64,000 nt of DNA from Xenorhabdus anantnagensis (GTDB taxonomy: Bacteria; Pseudomonadota; Gammaproteobacteria; Enterobacterales; Enterobacteriaceae). The stretch's first letter is position 1, and the number at the start of each line of letters is the position of its first letter. Made by a program: the position numbers and the translations under genes. Below the pieces are notes generated by a model. The model was not told the DNA's origin. It worked only from the letters and a program-made list of their open reading frames with translations, and ran no database searches. The stretch lies in NCBI RefSeq assembly GCF_028598555.1, contig NZ_JAQRFN010000012.1, positions 62,001 to 126,000 on the forward strand. Reading direction: 5' to 3'. Shown here piece by piece: positions 18,740 to 26,484 of the stretch.

Positions 18740-20050
18740 ATGCGAAAAATTGACGTTATAGGTGGCAATGCATTATCAGGCAGCGTAAAAGTCTCAGGGT
18801 TTAAACATGCTTTCCCACCTCTGTTTAGCTTGGCATTGTCATCAAGCGGACCTTCCCTGATCAAAAATGTTCCTGATATTGCAGATATCAGAATATTGGG
18901 GAAAATAGGCCAATTACTGGGTGCCAATATATTGCATGAACCCGAAAAACGTACCATGTATATTGATCCCCGTGGCTTAAACAACACCAGCATACCGGAG
19001 GATTTTAGTACCTTGATTCATGGTGCGTGGTATCTTGCACCTGGCTTACTAGCGCGTTCAGGTCATGTTGTATTAGGTGAAACAGGTGGCTGTAAGATTG
19101 GTGTAGGGCAAGGCGGGGAACGACCTATTGAACAATTATGCTCCGTTTTGCAAAAATTCGGTGCCAAAGTAGAAACAACAGGAAATATTATTCAAGCCAC
19201 TGCGCCAGGTTTTTCCTCTACCAAAATCGACATGGCTCACTTTGCCGACGTTGAAGAAGGAACAGGCAAACTAACTGGCCCACTTTATTCTGGTGCAACA
19301 AAAGCCGCCTTATTATGTGCTGCAAGAGCTGAAGGCACCAGTGAAATTATTAATCCTTATTCTAAACCAGATGTTGTGGCATTAGTGGAAGCCATCAAAT
19401 ATCAGCAAGTTGACATAAATTGGGAAAAAGATCGAATCATAGTTGTAGGAAAACCTGACGCCGATGGTTTTCAAACCACTCTTGGACCTGACCTGATCGA
19501 AGTTATGACTTACTTGACTCTTTCCGCTTACTGCAACGTTCCAATTTCCATCACGGGTATCTCACGAAATCATATTGAAGCCGGGCTTTCAGCCGAAATC
19601 GCTTGCTTGGAGAAATTGGGTTATCAGCTCCAATGGGAAGACAATGATCTCACCATTACCCATTTATTCCCAGCTTCTCGATTAGATATTCAAGTCACCT
19701 CTCACGGAATATTTAGTGACAATCAACCCTTTATGGCTCTCTTGCTAATGGCATCTCAATTGGGTGGCAGTATAACAGAGCAAGTTTGGGTCAAACGTTT
19801 CCAATATATTGAGGAGTTGGAAAAGATGGGAGCCAAAGTTATACATCGTGCAAGAGCAGTAGAAATTATTCCCCAGGTTCCCAATAAAAATGGAATGGCA
19901 GTCAAAGCCACTGATTTACGAGGAGCCGCAGCCTTAATCATTGCTGCATTGAAAATATCGGGAAAAACGCAAATAGACGGTATTGACCACCTTGAACGTG
20001 GTTACCCCGACTTATTGGGACAGTTACGTGCATTAGGTGCCCAAATTTAA
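18740..20050 (+). CDS. MurA-like enolpyruvyltransferase (NikO/MalO-type candidate)
   Basis: EPSP synthase-fold enzyme of 436 residues, start ATG 18740 behind CGGAG. It keeps MurA's PEP-reactive cysteine (C118 in GETGGCKIG) and K22, but K22-N23 of MurA is K22-H23 here (SGFKHAFPP), and the loop after the cysteine is longer (VGQGGERPI versus a short ARPV-type turn). DLRGAAALIIA matches the conserved Arg region near the C-terminus. In nikkomycin/polyoxin (NikO/PolA) and malayamycin (MalO) a MurA relative adds enolpyruvate to the 3'-OH of UMP or pseudouridine phosphate. Given the TruD-like neighbour, pseudouridine phosphate is the expected acceptor. A housekeeping murA role is unlikely in this context. 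Confidence 0.88.
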   Translation: MRKIDVIGGNALSGSVKVSGFKHAFPPLFSLALSSSGPSLIKNVPDIADIRILGKIGQLLGANILHEPEKRTMYIDPRGLNNTSIPEDFSTLIHGAWYLAPGLLARSGHVVLGETGGCKIGVGQGGERPIEQLCSVLQKFGAKVETTGNIIQATAPGFSSTKIDMAHFADVEEGTGKLTGPLYSGATKAALLCAARAEGTSEIINPYSKPDVVALVEAIKYQQVDINWEKDRIIVVGKPDADGFQTTLGPDLIEVMTYLTLSAYCNVPISITGISRNHIEAGLSAEIACLEKLGYQLQWEDNDLTITHLFPASRLDIQVTSHGIFSDNQPFMALLLMASQLGGSITEQVWVKRFQYIEELEKMGAKVIHRARAVEIIPQVPNKNGMAVKATDLRGAAALIIAALKISGKTQIDGIDHLERGYPDLLGQLRALGAQI

Positions 20051-20071
20051 AATTCTAATCGGAGTATATAA

Positions 20072-21181
20072 ATGGCGGGCGTAACACCAATTAATTATCC
20101 ACTACCTCTGGCACCAGAATCACCTTCTCGCAAGAGAGAGTTTCTGTCCGATGGCATAAATCTACGCAGTGGTGAGTTACACCACAATGCATTAACAAAA
20201 ATCATTCAGGATATTGATATTCCCCCACAAAAGCATCAGTTTTATCCTTATCCTCACGTGGAGCATGAACGTGCAGCGAAAACGTTAGGGATTACTTCAT
20301 CTTCTATTTATTTCACGCCAGGATCAGACATCGCAATTAGTCTGATATTGCGTCTGATTGCCTGTACGACGAAAAGATTAATTATTCCTATACCTAATTA
20401 TTTTGGCTGGATTGACCACGCCAACCTTAATAAAATCAACATACTACCAATTTATTTTAATGATCAACATTCTGAAAATTTCTGTATTAAAACATTATTG
20501 GAAACAATCCAAACAACCCCTCCATCCATTGTCGCAATTTCAAATCCTAATAGCCCAACAGGAATAGAATTTGATGACAATACGTTATTACAAATTTCTA
20601 ATTTATGTATGGAGAATGGTCATTTACTGGTTATTGATGAATGTTTTATAGCATTTAGTAATATAAATCATTTGGCTCTTTTAGGTCAGCCTGAACATAT
20701 TATTTACATCCGATCATTTTCTAAAGGCCATGGTTTAGCTGGTGCTCGTATTGCTGCCACAATAGCCTCTCCAAAAATTATCGATATTTTGTCCCAAGAA
20801 AGGACGGAATCCGCTATCGCAGGAAGTACATGGACAATACTCCACGGAATTTTAGCCAAAGAGGAGCACATTAATAAAATTTGCCAATCCATTATTCAAA
20901 CAAGAAAGTATGTTATTAAAACCATCATGGCGTTGCGCCCAAGTTGGCAAATTCTTCCTTCAGGAGCTAATTTCATTAATATCAAAACTAATGGTGATAA
21001 TCCCATTGAATTAGTAAAAATCGCAGCCTTAGGTGGATTTTATATTCGTGATATGAGCTCACAGGAAAGAATGAATGGATACATCAGAATTGGGATTGGA
21101 GAATTAGAATTAATGGTGAAACTCCTTAAACAAATTTTTCCTGCGGAATACGATTACAGTGAACGAATTTATAATGAATAA
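20072..21181 (+). CDS. PLP-dependent aminotransferase (HisC-like, class I/II)
   Basis: Fold-type I aminotransferase of 369 residues. It shows NPNSPTG (158-164), D189 in VIDECF for the pyridine nitrogen, the PLP lysine K218 in RSFSKGHGLAGARI and a late Arg region (GYIRIGIG). It is closest in style to histidinol-phosphate aminotransferases. In nikkomycin/polyoxin an aminotransferase installs the 5'-amino group of amino-hexuronic acid after oxidation; that is the likely job here. CGGAG lies 7 bp before the ATG and 22 bp separate it from the upstream gene. Confidence 0.88.
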   Translation: MAGVTPINYPLPLAPESPSRKREFLSDGINLRSGELHHNALTKIIQDIDIPPQKHQFYPYPHVEHERAAKTLGITSSSIYFTPGSDIAISLILRLIACTTKRLIIPIPNYFGWIDHANLNKINILPIYFNDQHSENFCIKTLLETIQTTPPSIVAISNPNSPTGIEFDDNTLLQISNLCMENGHLLVIDECFIAFSNINHLALLGQPEHIIYIRSFSKGHGLAGARIAATIASPKIIDILSQERTESAIAGSTWTILHGILAKEEHINKICQSIIQTRKYVIKTIMALRPSWQILPSGANFINIKTNGDNPIELVKIAALGGFYIRDMSSQERMNGYIRIGIGELELMVKLLKQIFPAEYDYSERIYNE

Positions 21182-21199
21182 AATTTATAGTGAACAGTA

Positions 21200-21916
21200 A
21201 TGAAAACACAGCTAAATAATATCAGCCAACTGAATATCTGCCCAATACATCATACTGATATCCTGAATGGACGAATGTTGAAAATCAGGCAGGCAACTAC
21301 AGATATCAAACGGACAACTACAGATAATTGTGGAACACTCATTCGTTGTGGTATGCAACGAGGAAAAGAACAAACGGTGTTCAACATATTGTCAGAAATT
21401 TTACCCATAAATAGTTGGGTAGATTTACGCACTCCTGAAGAATATGAACCACAATTTAATGGTTATCATTTTCCTGCATCAACAAAATATTTAAATCGTC
21501 CTATACGATTTACACCACCAGAAAATAATCTTACTCATATTGTCACCGAATCTGATTATATCGATCTTTATTTCACCATGAGTCATGCAGCATGGACAAT
21601 TGCTCAAGAAGTAGCAGAATTATTGCATACAGGAAATGTTGTGCTTCATTGCAGCTTGGGGAAAGATCGCACGGGGCTTGTGACAGCAGCCACTCTTCAC
21701 CAGTTCCAATTTTCTGATATCAATATCGCCCATGATTTTGGGCTATCTGCCAGATTTCTCCGTCGTCAGTATCAATTGATCCAAGATAAAGCCAAAAGAA
21801 ATGGTGTTCCCAACCATCTTCAAGCTCGTCGTTATGAACTATCGGAGAAAACAATTATTCCTGTGCTAAATGAATGGACAAACATAATCAAACGCGGCAG
21901 GAATAAGCATGATTGA
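21200..21916 (+). CDS. Tyrosine-phosphatase-like phosphatase
   Basis: Y_phosphatase3-type protein of 238 residues with the signature HCSLGKDRTG: nucleophile C151 and phosphate-binding R157. Earlier WVDLRTPEEY is the typical DLR strand of this family. In the nikkomycin/polyoxin pathway a phosphatase of this general type (NikL/PolJ) removes phosphate late in nucleoside assembly, so a small-molecule phosphate is a better guess than phosphotyrosine. The ribosome site is weak. It overlaps the following kinase gene by 8 bp, which suggests kinase and phosphatase are made together. Confidence 0.85.
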   Translation: MKTQLNNISQLNICPIHHTDILNGRMLKIRQATTDIKRTTTDNCGTLIRCGMQRGKEQTVFNILSEILPINSWVDLRTPEEYEPQFNGYHFPASTKYLNRPIRFTPPENNLTHIVTESDYIDLYFTMSHAAWTIAQEVAELLHTGNVVLHCSLGKDRTGLVTAATLHQFQFSDINIAHDFGLSARFLRRQYQLIQDKAKRNGVPNHLQARRYELSEKTIIPVLNEWTNIIKRGRNKHD

Positions 21917-22424
21917 TAATATGCACCGTATTTTAGTGATTGGTTCTCCAGGTGCAGGAAAATCAACCTTTGCCAAAAAATTGAGTAAAATTTGCTCGAT
22001 TCCCTTGTATCATCTTGATCAAGAATATTGGCAAGAAGGATGGACTGCACCTTCGACAGAAGAATGGCAGCAGAAACTATGGTCCTTAACGAATCAATCA
22101 GAATGGATTATTGATGGTAACTATGGCTCAAGTTTGTCACAACGTTTGGAAAAGGCAGATACCGTAATTCACCTGTATATGCCAACCTATATTTGTTTAT
22201 TTCAAGCATTAAAACGCATATTAAAATGGTATAGAAAACAACGACCAGATATGGCCTCTGGTTGCTATGAAAAAATGGATCTAAATTTTTTACGACAAAT
22301 TATAGAATATCGAAAACATCAATTTAAAAAAGATAAATTATTACTGGATGATTTCAATGGAGTTTATATTAAAATCACCTCACGTAAAGAAATGGAAGCA
22401 TTATTAGAAAAATTACAAAAATAA
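21909..22424 (+). CDS. Small P-loop kinase (AAA_17/topology-modulation-like)
   Basis: 171-residue P-loop NTPase with Walker A GSPGAGKST (residues 12-20), then LDQEYWQEGW and WIIDGNYG, the pattern of adenylate-kinase-like 'DNA topology modulation' proteins (FlaR family). The start is ATG 21909 with AGGA 6 bp upstream. A second ATG at 21921 is possible. Polyoxin/nikkomycin assembly passes through a cryptic 2'-phosphorylated intermediate that a small kinase makes and a phosphatase later removes. The pairing with the preceding phosphatase fits that scheme; the substrate is inferred. Confidence 0.82.
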   Translation: MIDNMHRILVIGSPGAGKSTFAKKLSKICSIPLYHLDQEYWQEGWTAPSTEEWQQKLWSLTNQSEWIIDGNYGSSLSQRLEKADTVIHLYMPTYICLFQALKRILKWYRKQRPDMASGCYEKMDLNFLRQIIEYRKHQFKKDKLLLDDFNGVYIKITSRKEMEALLEKLQK

Positions 22425-22482
22425 TTATTGAATCTAAATTTTAAATATTACCACTCATTAATTGAGTGACAGGAAAACAATC

Positions 22483-23712
22483 ATGGCTTTAAACATTAGA
22501 GAACGCCTATTTTTACTGGCAATGGCAATTGGCAGTATGGGTGGAGGTATCTGGCGTCCTGTAGCAATTTTTTATTTAGTATTAGTTCAAGGATTAGATA
22601 TCGTCGACGTTGGGCTATCAATGACGATAGGTGCCATGATTGCGTTACTTATCGCAGGTTTTCCTGCTGGCTTACTGGCTGATAAATTAGGGCCAGCTCA
22701 TTCGACTTTGCTAGGCAGTCTACTACGATTTATTGCATTTCCTTGGATGTTGGTTGTTTCAACCCCTTGGCAGGTCGCCATCATTGTTATGTTTGTTTCA
22801 ATCGGTGAGCGTATTTACTGGTGTGCCAATCCCGCCGCAATAAGGACTCTATTTCCTGTTAAAACTAGCCAGTTAAATGTTTTTGCCATTATAAACAGTT
22901 GCAGAAATATTGGGCTGGGTTGTGGAGCATTACTGTCCCTATTCTTTATTAATAAAGATGGAATATCCAATGTTATGGCTAACTTGATTGTTTGGGGTAA
23001 TTCACTCGGTTATTTTATATCAGGAATAATTATTTTCATCATAACTAAAAACACTGCCAAACAATCTGCTAATGTGACGCTAAATCCGGTTCAAACAGAT
23101 AAGGATAAAACTTCATCTTTCTCTATCCTTACGGATAAAAAATATCTTATTTTTGTTTTTTTGATTGGCATATTATTACTGGCGGGTAAAAGTATCGAAC
23201 TGGTATTGCCTTACTACTTTCTTATTGAACGCGAATTGCCATCCTGGTTTGCTGCCTTTGTTTTTACAGGTCTCTGTTTTGGCATTCCTTGCTTTCAAAA
23301 CATTGCGTTAAGATTAGGCAATAAATTTGGATGTCTGAAATCGTTAGCATGGTCTAGCTTTTTACAAACTATGGCTTATGGCATTATTTTCTTTCTTAAT
23401 GGCGATCTTTTATTGCAATTTATCTTAATTTTTATCGTGACTTTATTGCTTAGTCTTTCTGAAGCTATTCTTGGTTCGCAAATGGGAGTCGCCATTTTAA
23501 TGTTTTCCCTTTCCGGTTATGAAGGTCGCTATTCTGCTGTTCTTCAATTTGCTTTTGGTGGCTCTACCGTTATTGCCCCTTGGTTGTTTACCCAACTCCT
23601 CAGTTTTTCCAGCACCACTTTATGGGGAAGTATCATATTATACGTTACCTTAACTGGTATTGGATTTATTATTCTTAATCGATACCATGACAATAGAAAT
23701 AATATGTTTTAA
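22483..23712 (+). CDS. MFS transporter, probable product exporter
   Basis: Major facilitator superfamily protein, 409 residues, about 12 membrane helices. The loop after helix 2 reads GLLADKLG, like the family's G-x-x-x-D-R/K-x-G motif, and a hydrophilic stretch near residue 210 separates the two halves. I start at ATG 22483 with AGGA 9 bp upstream; a TTG at 22462 is an alternative. It is the last gene of the rightward operon. Export of the product and self-protection is the natural inference. Confidence 0.87.
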   Translation: MALNIRERLFLLAMAIGSMGGGIWRPVAIFYLVLVQGLDIVDVGLSMTIGAMIALLIAGFPAGLLADKLGPAHSTLLGSLLRFIAFPWMLVVSTPWQVAIIVMFVSIGERIYWCANPAAIRTLFPVKTSQLNVFAIINSCRNIGLGCGALLSLFFINKDGISNVMANLIVWGNSLGYFISGIIIFIITKNTAKQSANVTLNPVQTDKDKTSSFSILTDKKYLIFVFLIGILLLAGKSIELVLPYYFLIERELPSWFAAFVFTGLCFGIPCFQNIALRLGNKFGCLKSLAWSSFLQTMAYGIIFFLNGDLLLQFILIFIVTLLLSLSEAILGSQMGVAILMFSLSGYEGRYSAVLQFAFGGSTVIAPWLFTQLLSFSSTTLWGSIILYVTLTGIGFIILNRYHDNRNNMF

Positions 23713-23732
23713 AACGATAAAATTGAGCTTGA

Positions 23733-23758
23733 GCTTGAAGAGAGTCTTCTCTTCAAGC
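23733..23758. terminator. Strong hairpin between convergent operons
   Basis: Perfect 11-bp stem GCTTGAAGAGA / TCTCTTCAAGC with a 4-base loop, 20 bp past the MFS stop. There is no clear T run, so termination efficiency is uncertain. Confidence 0.55.
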
Positions 23759-23780
23759 CATACGTATACTCCAGCTTTAA

Positions 23781-23877
23781 TATACCCAATACATTTCATC
23801 AATACATTTCATCAATACATTTCAAATTTCAGTTCAGTCCACAAAGCGACAATTTGCAAGATGGAGGAAATAGGTTA
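23781..23877. repeat. Degenerate ERIC-type element with internal 13-bp triplication
   Basis: The left end TATACCCAATACATTTCA and the right part CAGTCCACAAAGCGACAATTTGCAAG follow the full element at 14806-14945, but the central part is missing. The left end contains three copies of CAATACATTTCAT (23787-23825). The stop codon of the leftward ATP-grasp gene lies in the decayed right end (23875-23877). Confidence 0.7.
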
Positions 23878-25206
23878 TTGGTTTATATCACGGCAAACAA
23901 AACTCACATAATGGCGGTTAGAGACTTTACTAGCCAGTTCAGCCACAATATTGCCCAGTAATTTTTCCTGATCCAGAGGACGATAAATAAGTGCATCAAC
24001 ACCTTCAGAAGGAACACCTAGAGCAATCATCTGATCATTCGCTTCAATTTCTACTACTTTTTGTTGTTTTTTATCTCGATCTAATACGATGATATTTTGA
24101 CCTGAATAATTGCGAATCATATCACGCCATATTATTTCAACCTGAGAAGGATCAAGATCCATAATAAGAGGGCAATTTTCCTGAACAGCACGATTAAATA
24201 AGTAGCAAGGAAATAGAGGGACAGCACGGTGTAATCCCAATCCAGACGCATGGCGAGGATTAATTTCTGTTGCGAAAAATTCATTGCCTGTCCAGATCCC
24301 ATCAAGACTGAAAATCCCTCGATAGCCCGCCTCTTCTGCAAGTTTCTCTCCCGCCACTCGAGTGCAATCACGCATATTGTCAGCAAGTTTTCCCGGTTGC
24401 CAGCGATTTGATGAACCACAAAACAGAAGCTGATTAGTTGTTTTTTCAAAAACGGTCAATATTTCTATCGGATCAAAAACAGCAACGCCAGTTGGCAAAA
24501 CCATGGCAAGAATACTACACGGAACTCCTTGTATAAATTCAGCCATACGAAATTTTCTGGTTTGATTACGGAATTTATCCAACACATCAGCAATTTCATC
24601 AGGCTCCCTAATCCACACCAAGCCATTTGATCCTGCATTAAATGACTTTGAATTATCAATTGCCAATATCACCCCTTTCCCTTTGTTAAGAAAGTGAAAC
24701 GCCGCTACTGCATCATTAGGGTCAGGATCAATTATTTTGTAAGGAGGCGTATTAATTCCCCATCGACGAAGGCTATCATCAATATAAATCTTATCTTCAA
24801 ATTTCGCCCATTCAGGTTTTTGCCAACCATAAGTGATTCTGTCAGCTAATTGAGAAAGTGGTAATCTCACTCCTCCCAAGAAAGTGATATTTTTTTCCGG
24901 ATCAATTTTGTCCAACCAATGTTTAATACAAATAAACTGGTTTTCCAATATCACTTGTAAGGGTTTTTTATCAATATTAACGATATGCCAGCACAATACC
25001 CCTTCAGGGCGCCAAGATTCCTCTGATACGGATATTATCGCCTTTATTTTGGCACCACATATTTGCAATTCAAACATCAAGTTTTTCAACGTATCCAGAT
25101 TATCTGAATAATCAATTAAAAAACCTATTTCACGATTTTGCCAATATTCTTTCAATCTCTTTGTTATTTCCGTAAACCATTTATCTAGTACCCTTTGTGT
25201 AGTCAT
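23875..25206 (-). CDS. ATP-grasp ligase 2
   Basis: Carboxylate-amine ligase-like ATP-grasp protein, 444 residues from ATG 25206 (GGAG upstream). The ATP-grasp fold is supported by the metal-binding strand FFATEINPRHASG and the upstream GIFSLDGIW strand. The N-terminal 100 residues are poorly conserved to my eye. Its ATG overlaps the TGA of the previous gene (ATGA). Such enzymes join an amino acid or peptide to an amine through an acyl phosphate; NikS does this in nikkomycin. Two of them here suggest two amide bonds, or one active and one divergent copy. It is last in the leftward set. Confidence 0.83.
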   Translation of the reverse strand: MTTQRVLDKWFTEITKRLKEYWQNREIGFLIDYSDNLDTLKNLMFELQICGAKIKAIISVSEESWRPEGVLCWHIVNIDKKPLQVILENQFICIKHWLDKIDPEKNITFLGGVRLPLSQLADRITYGWQKPEWAKFEDKIYIDDSLRRWGINTPPYKIIDPDPNDAVAAFHFLNKGKGVILAIDNSKSFNAGSNGLVWIREPDEIADVLDKFRNQTRKFRMAEFIQGVPCSILAMVLPTGVAVFDPIEILTVFEKTTNQLLFCGSSNRWQPGKLADNMRDCTRVAGEKLAEEAGYRGIFSLDGIWTGNEFFATEINPRHASGLGLHRAVPLFPCYLFNRAVQENCPLIMDLDPSQVEIIWRDMIRNYSGQNIIVLDRDKKQQKVVEIEANDQMIALGVPSEGVDALIYRPLDQEKLLGNIVAELASKVSNRHYVSFVCRDINQ

Positions 25207-26444
25207 GTAATCTCCATCCATAAAGCATGTGTTTTCCACCAAGTATTAATTTCAGTAATAACACTGGCTGGATCACAATCAACTGGCAGCAAGGCAAATG
25301 CTTTGGCTATGTGATCTGAAATTGAGTGAGGGGCCTGATAATACTGACCAATACGCGCCATAAGTTGATAATCAATAATGCCATAAATAGGACAATTTTC
25401 CGGCGCATAGCTAAACATGCCCGCTTTGGGAGGAAACCAAGCAAACCCCGCCATAGCCTGAGGGCAAATACTTTGATAAGTTTCTTGAGAACGCAGCCCT
25501 GCCTGACCAAGCAGTGTTTCTTTGTACAAATTCAAACCAAAAGCCATTTCATACACAGGTACATGCCCCGCTCCTCCCGGACGACACGCAATTTCACACA
25601 ACACAAGACGATGTGTTTTTTCACAAAAGAAGGCTTCGGCATGAAATGCAGTAGTATCAGGTGTAGGAGGAAGGCTCATGATCACTTTTGACATGAGGGC
25701 AGATAATTGCATTGTCAGAGGATTATCCGGTAATAACATCCAACTCAGCAGGGCTGAATTTCCACTGACAGCAGAGAAATTAGCGGTTGTATGTGAAGGC
25801 CAGCAATGCAACATTTCACCATTTCTCATCAGGCCATCAATAGTAAAGAATTCCCCTTCAATCCACTCTTCAACTATGTAGCCTTGTTTTAATGACGCAA
25901 AATTGATGTTCTGTAACTGTGCTGCATCGTGAATGATCTGTACTCCTACTGATCCACCACCATCAACAGGCTTAATGACAATCGGAAACCCCCATTCATT
26001 GGCAAATTTCTCCACTGATTGCCTGTCAGTCACTTGCAACATTTTAGCAACTGGAATTCCATTCTTTCGCAGTAAGGATTTCATTACCCATTTGTTGCGA
26101 TAAGCAAGCGCCGACATTTCATTTTGCCCAACTAAGCCTATCTTTTTTCGCACGTGTGCTGCCCGTAATACATCAATCTCTGTTACCGAAACAATTCGGT
26201 CAATATGTTTTTCTTTAACTAATTTAAGAATTAATTTATCAACCAAAGGTGAGTCATAATCATCAACAGCATAAATTTTTTTAAAATATTTCTGCACCCT
26301 ATGAGGTGAATTTGTCGATGCTGTTAATAATTCTGATAATAATGCTTTAGGTGTTACAAGAAAAACCTCTATTTCAGTTTCAGCAAACCATAATGCAATT
26401 TTTTCCACAATAGGGCGACGATTGAGAACCAGTACTCTCATCAT
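25203..26444 (-). CDS. ATP-grasp ligase 1
   Basis: ATP-grasp carboxylate-amine ligase, 413 residues. It shows a Rossmann-like start MRVLVLNRRP, the ATP-binding segment FPIVIKPVDGGGSVGV, the phosphate loop YIVEEWIEGEFF and the metal site VLCEIACRPGGAG. I place the start at the ATG pair 26444/26441 with AGGA 4-7 bp upstream. The reading frame stays open to 26606, but that extension is hydrophobic, overlaps the previous gene and is not expected in this soluble family. It is translationally coupled to ATP-grasp 2. Expected role: amide ligation of the nucleoside amino acid or of a dipeptide. Confidence 0.86.
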   Translation of the reverse strand: MMRVLVLNRRPIVEKIALWFAETEIEVFLVTPKALLSELLTASTNSPHRVQKYFKKIYAVDDYDSPLVDKLILKLVKEKHIDRIVSVTEIDVLRAAHVRKKIGLVGQNEMSALAYRNKWVMKSLLRKNGIPVAKMLQVTDRQSVEKFANEWGFPIVIKPVDGGGSVGVQIIHDAAQLQNINFASLKQGYIVEEWIEGEFFTIDGLMRNGEMLHCWPSHTTANFSAVSGNSALLSWMLLPDNPLTMQLSALMSKVIMSLPPTPDTTAFHAEAFFCEKTHRLVLCEIACRPGGAGHVPVYEMAFGLNLYKETLLGQAGLRSQETYQSICPQAMAGFAWFPPKAGMFSYAPENCPIYGIIDYQLMARIGQYYQAPHSISDHIAKAFALLPVDCDPASVITEINTWWKTHALWMEIT

Positions 26445-26484
26445 ATTTTCCTGCCGTAATTTGATGACATGAAAAATGTTATTC

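Noticed and set aside
18740-20050. Housekeeping murA
   Set aside because: The KN motif is changed, the catalytic loop is longer, and the gene is embedded in a coupled biosynthetic operon; housekeeping murA in enterobacteria lies in a different neighbourhood.
23787-23825. Possible CRISPR array
   Set aside because: The repeats are 13 bp and directly adjacent with no spacers, and there are no cas genes in the window.
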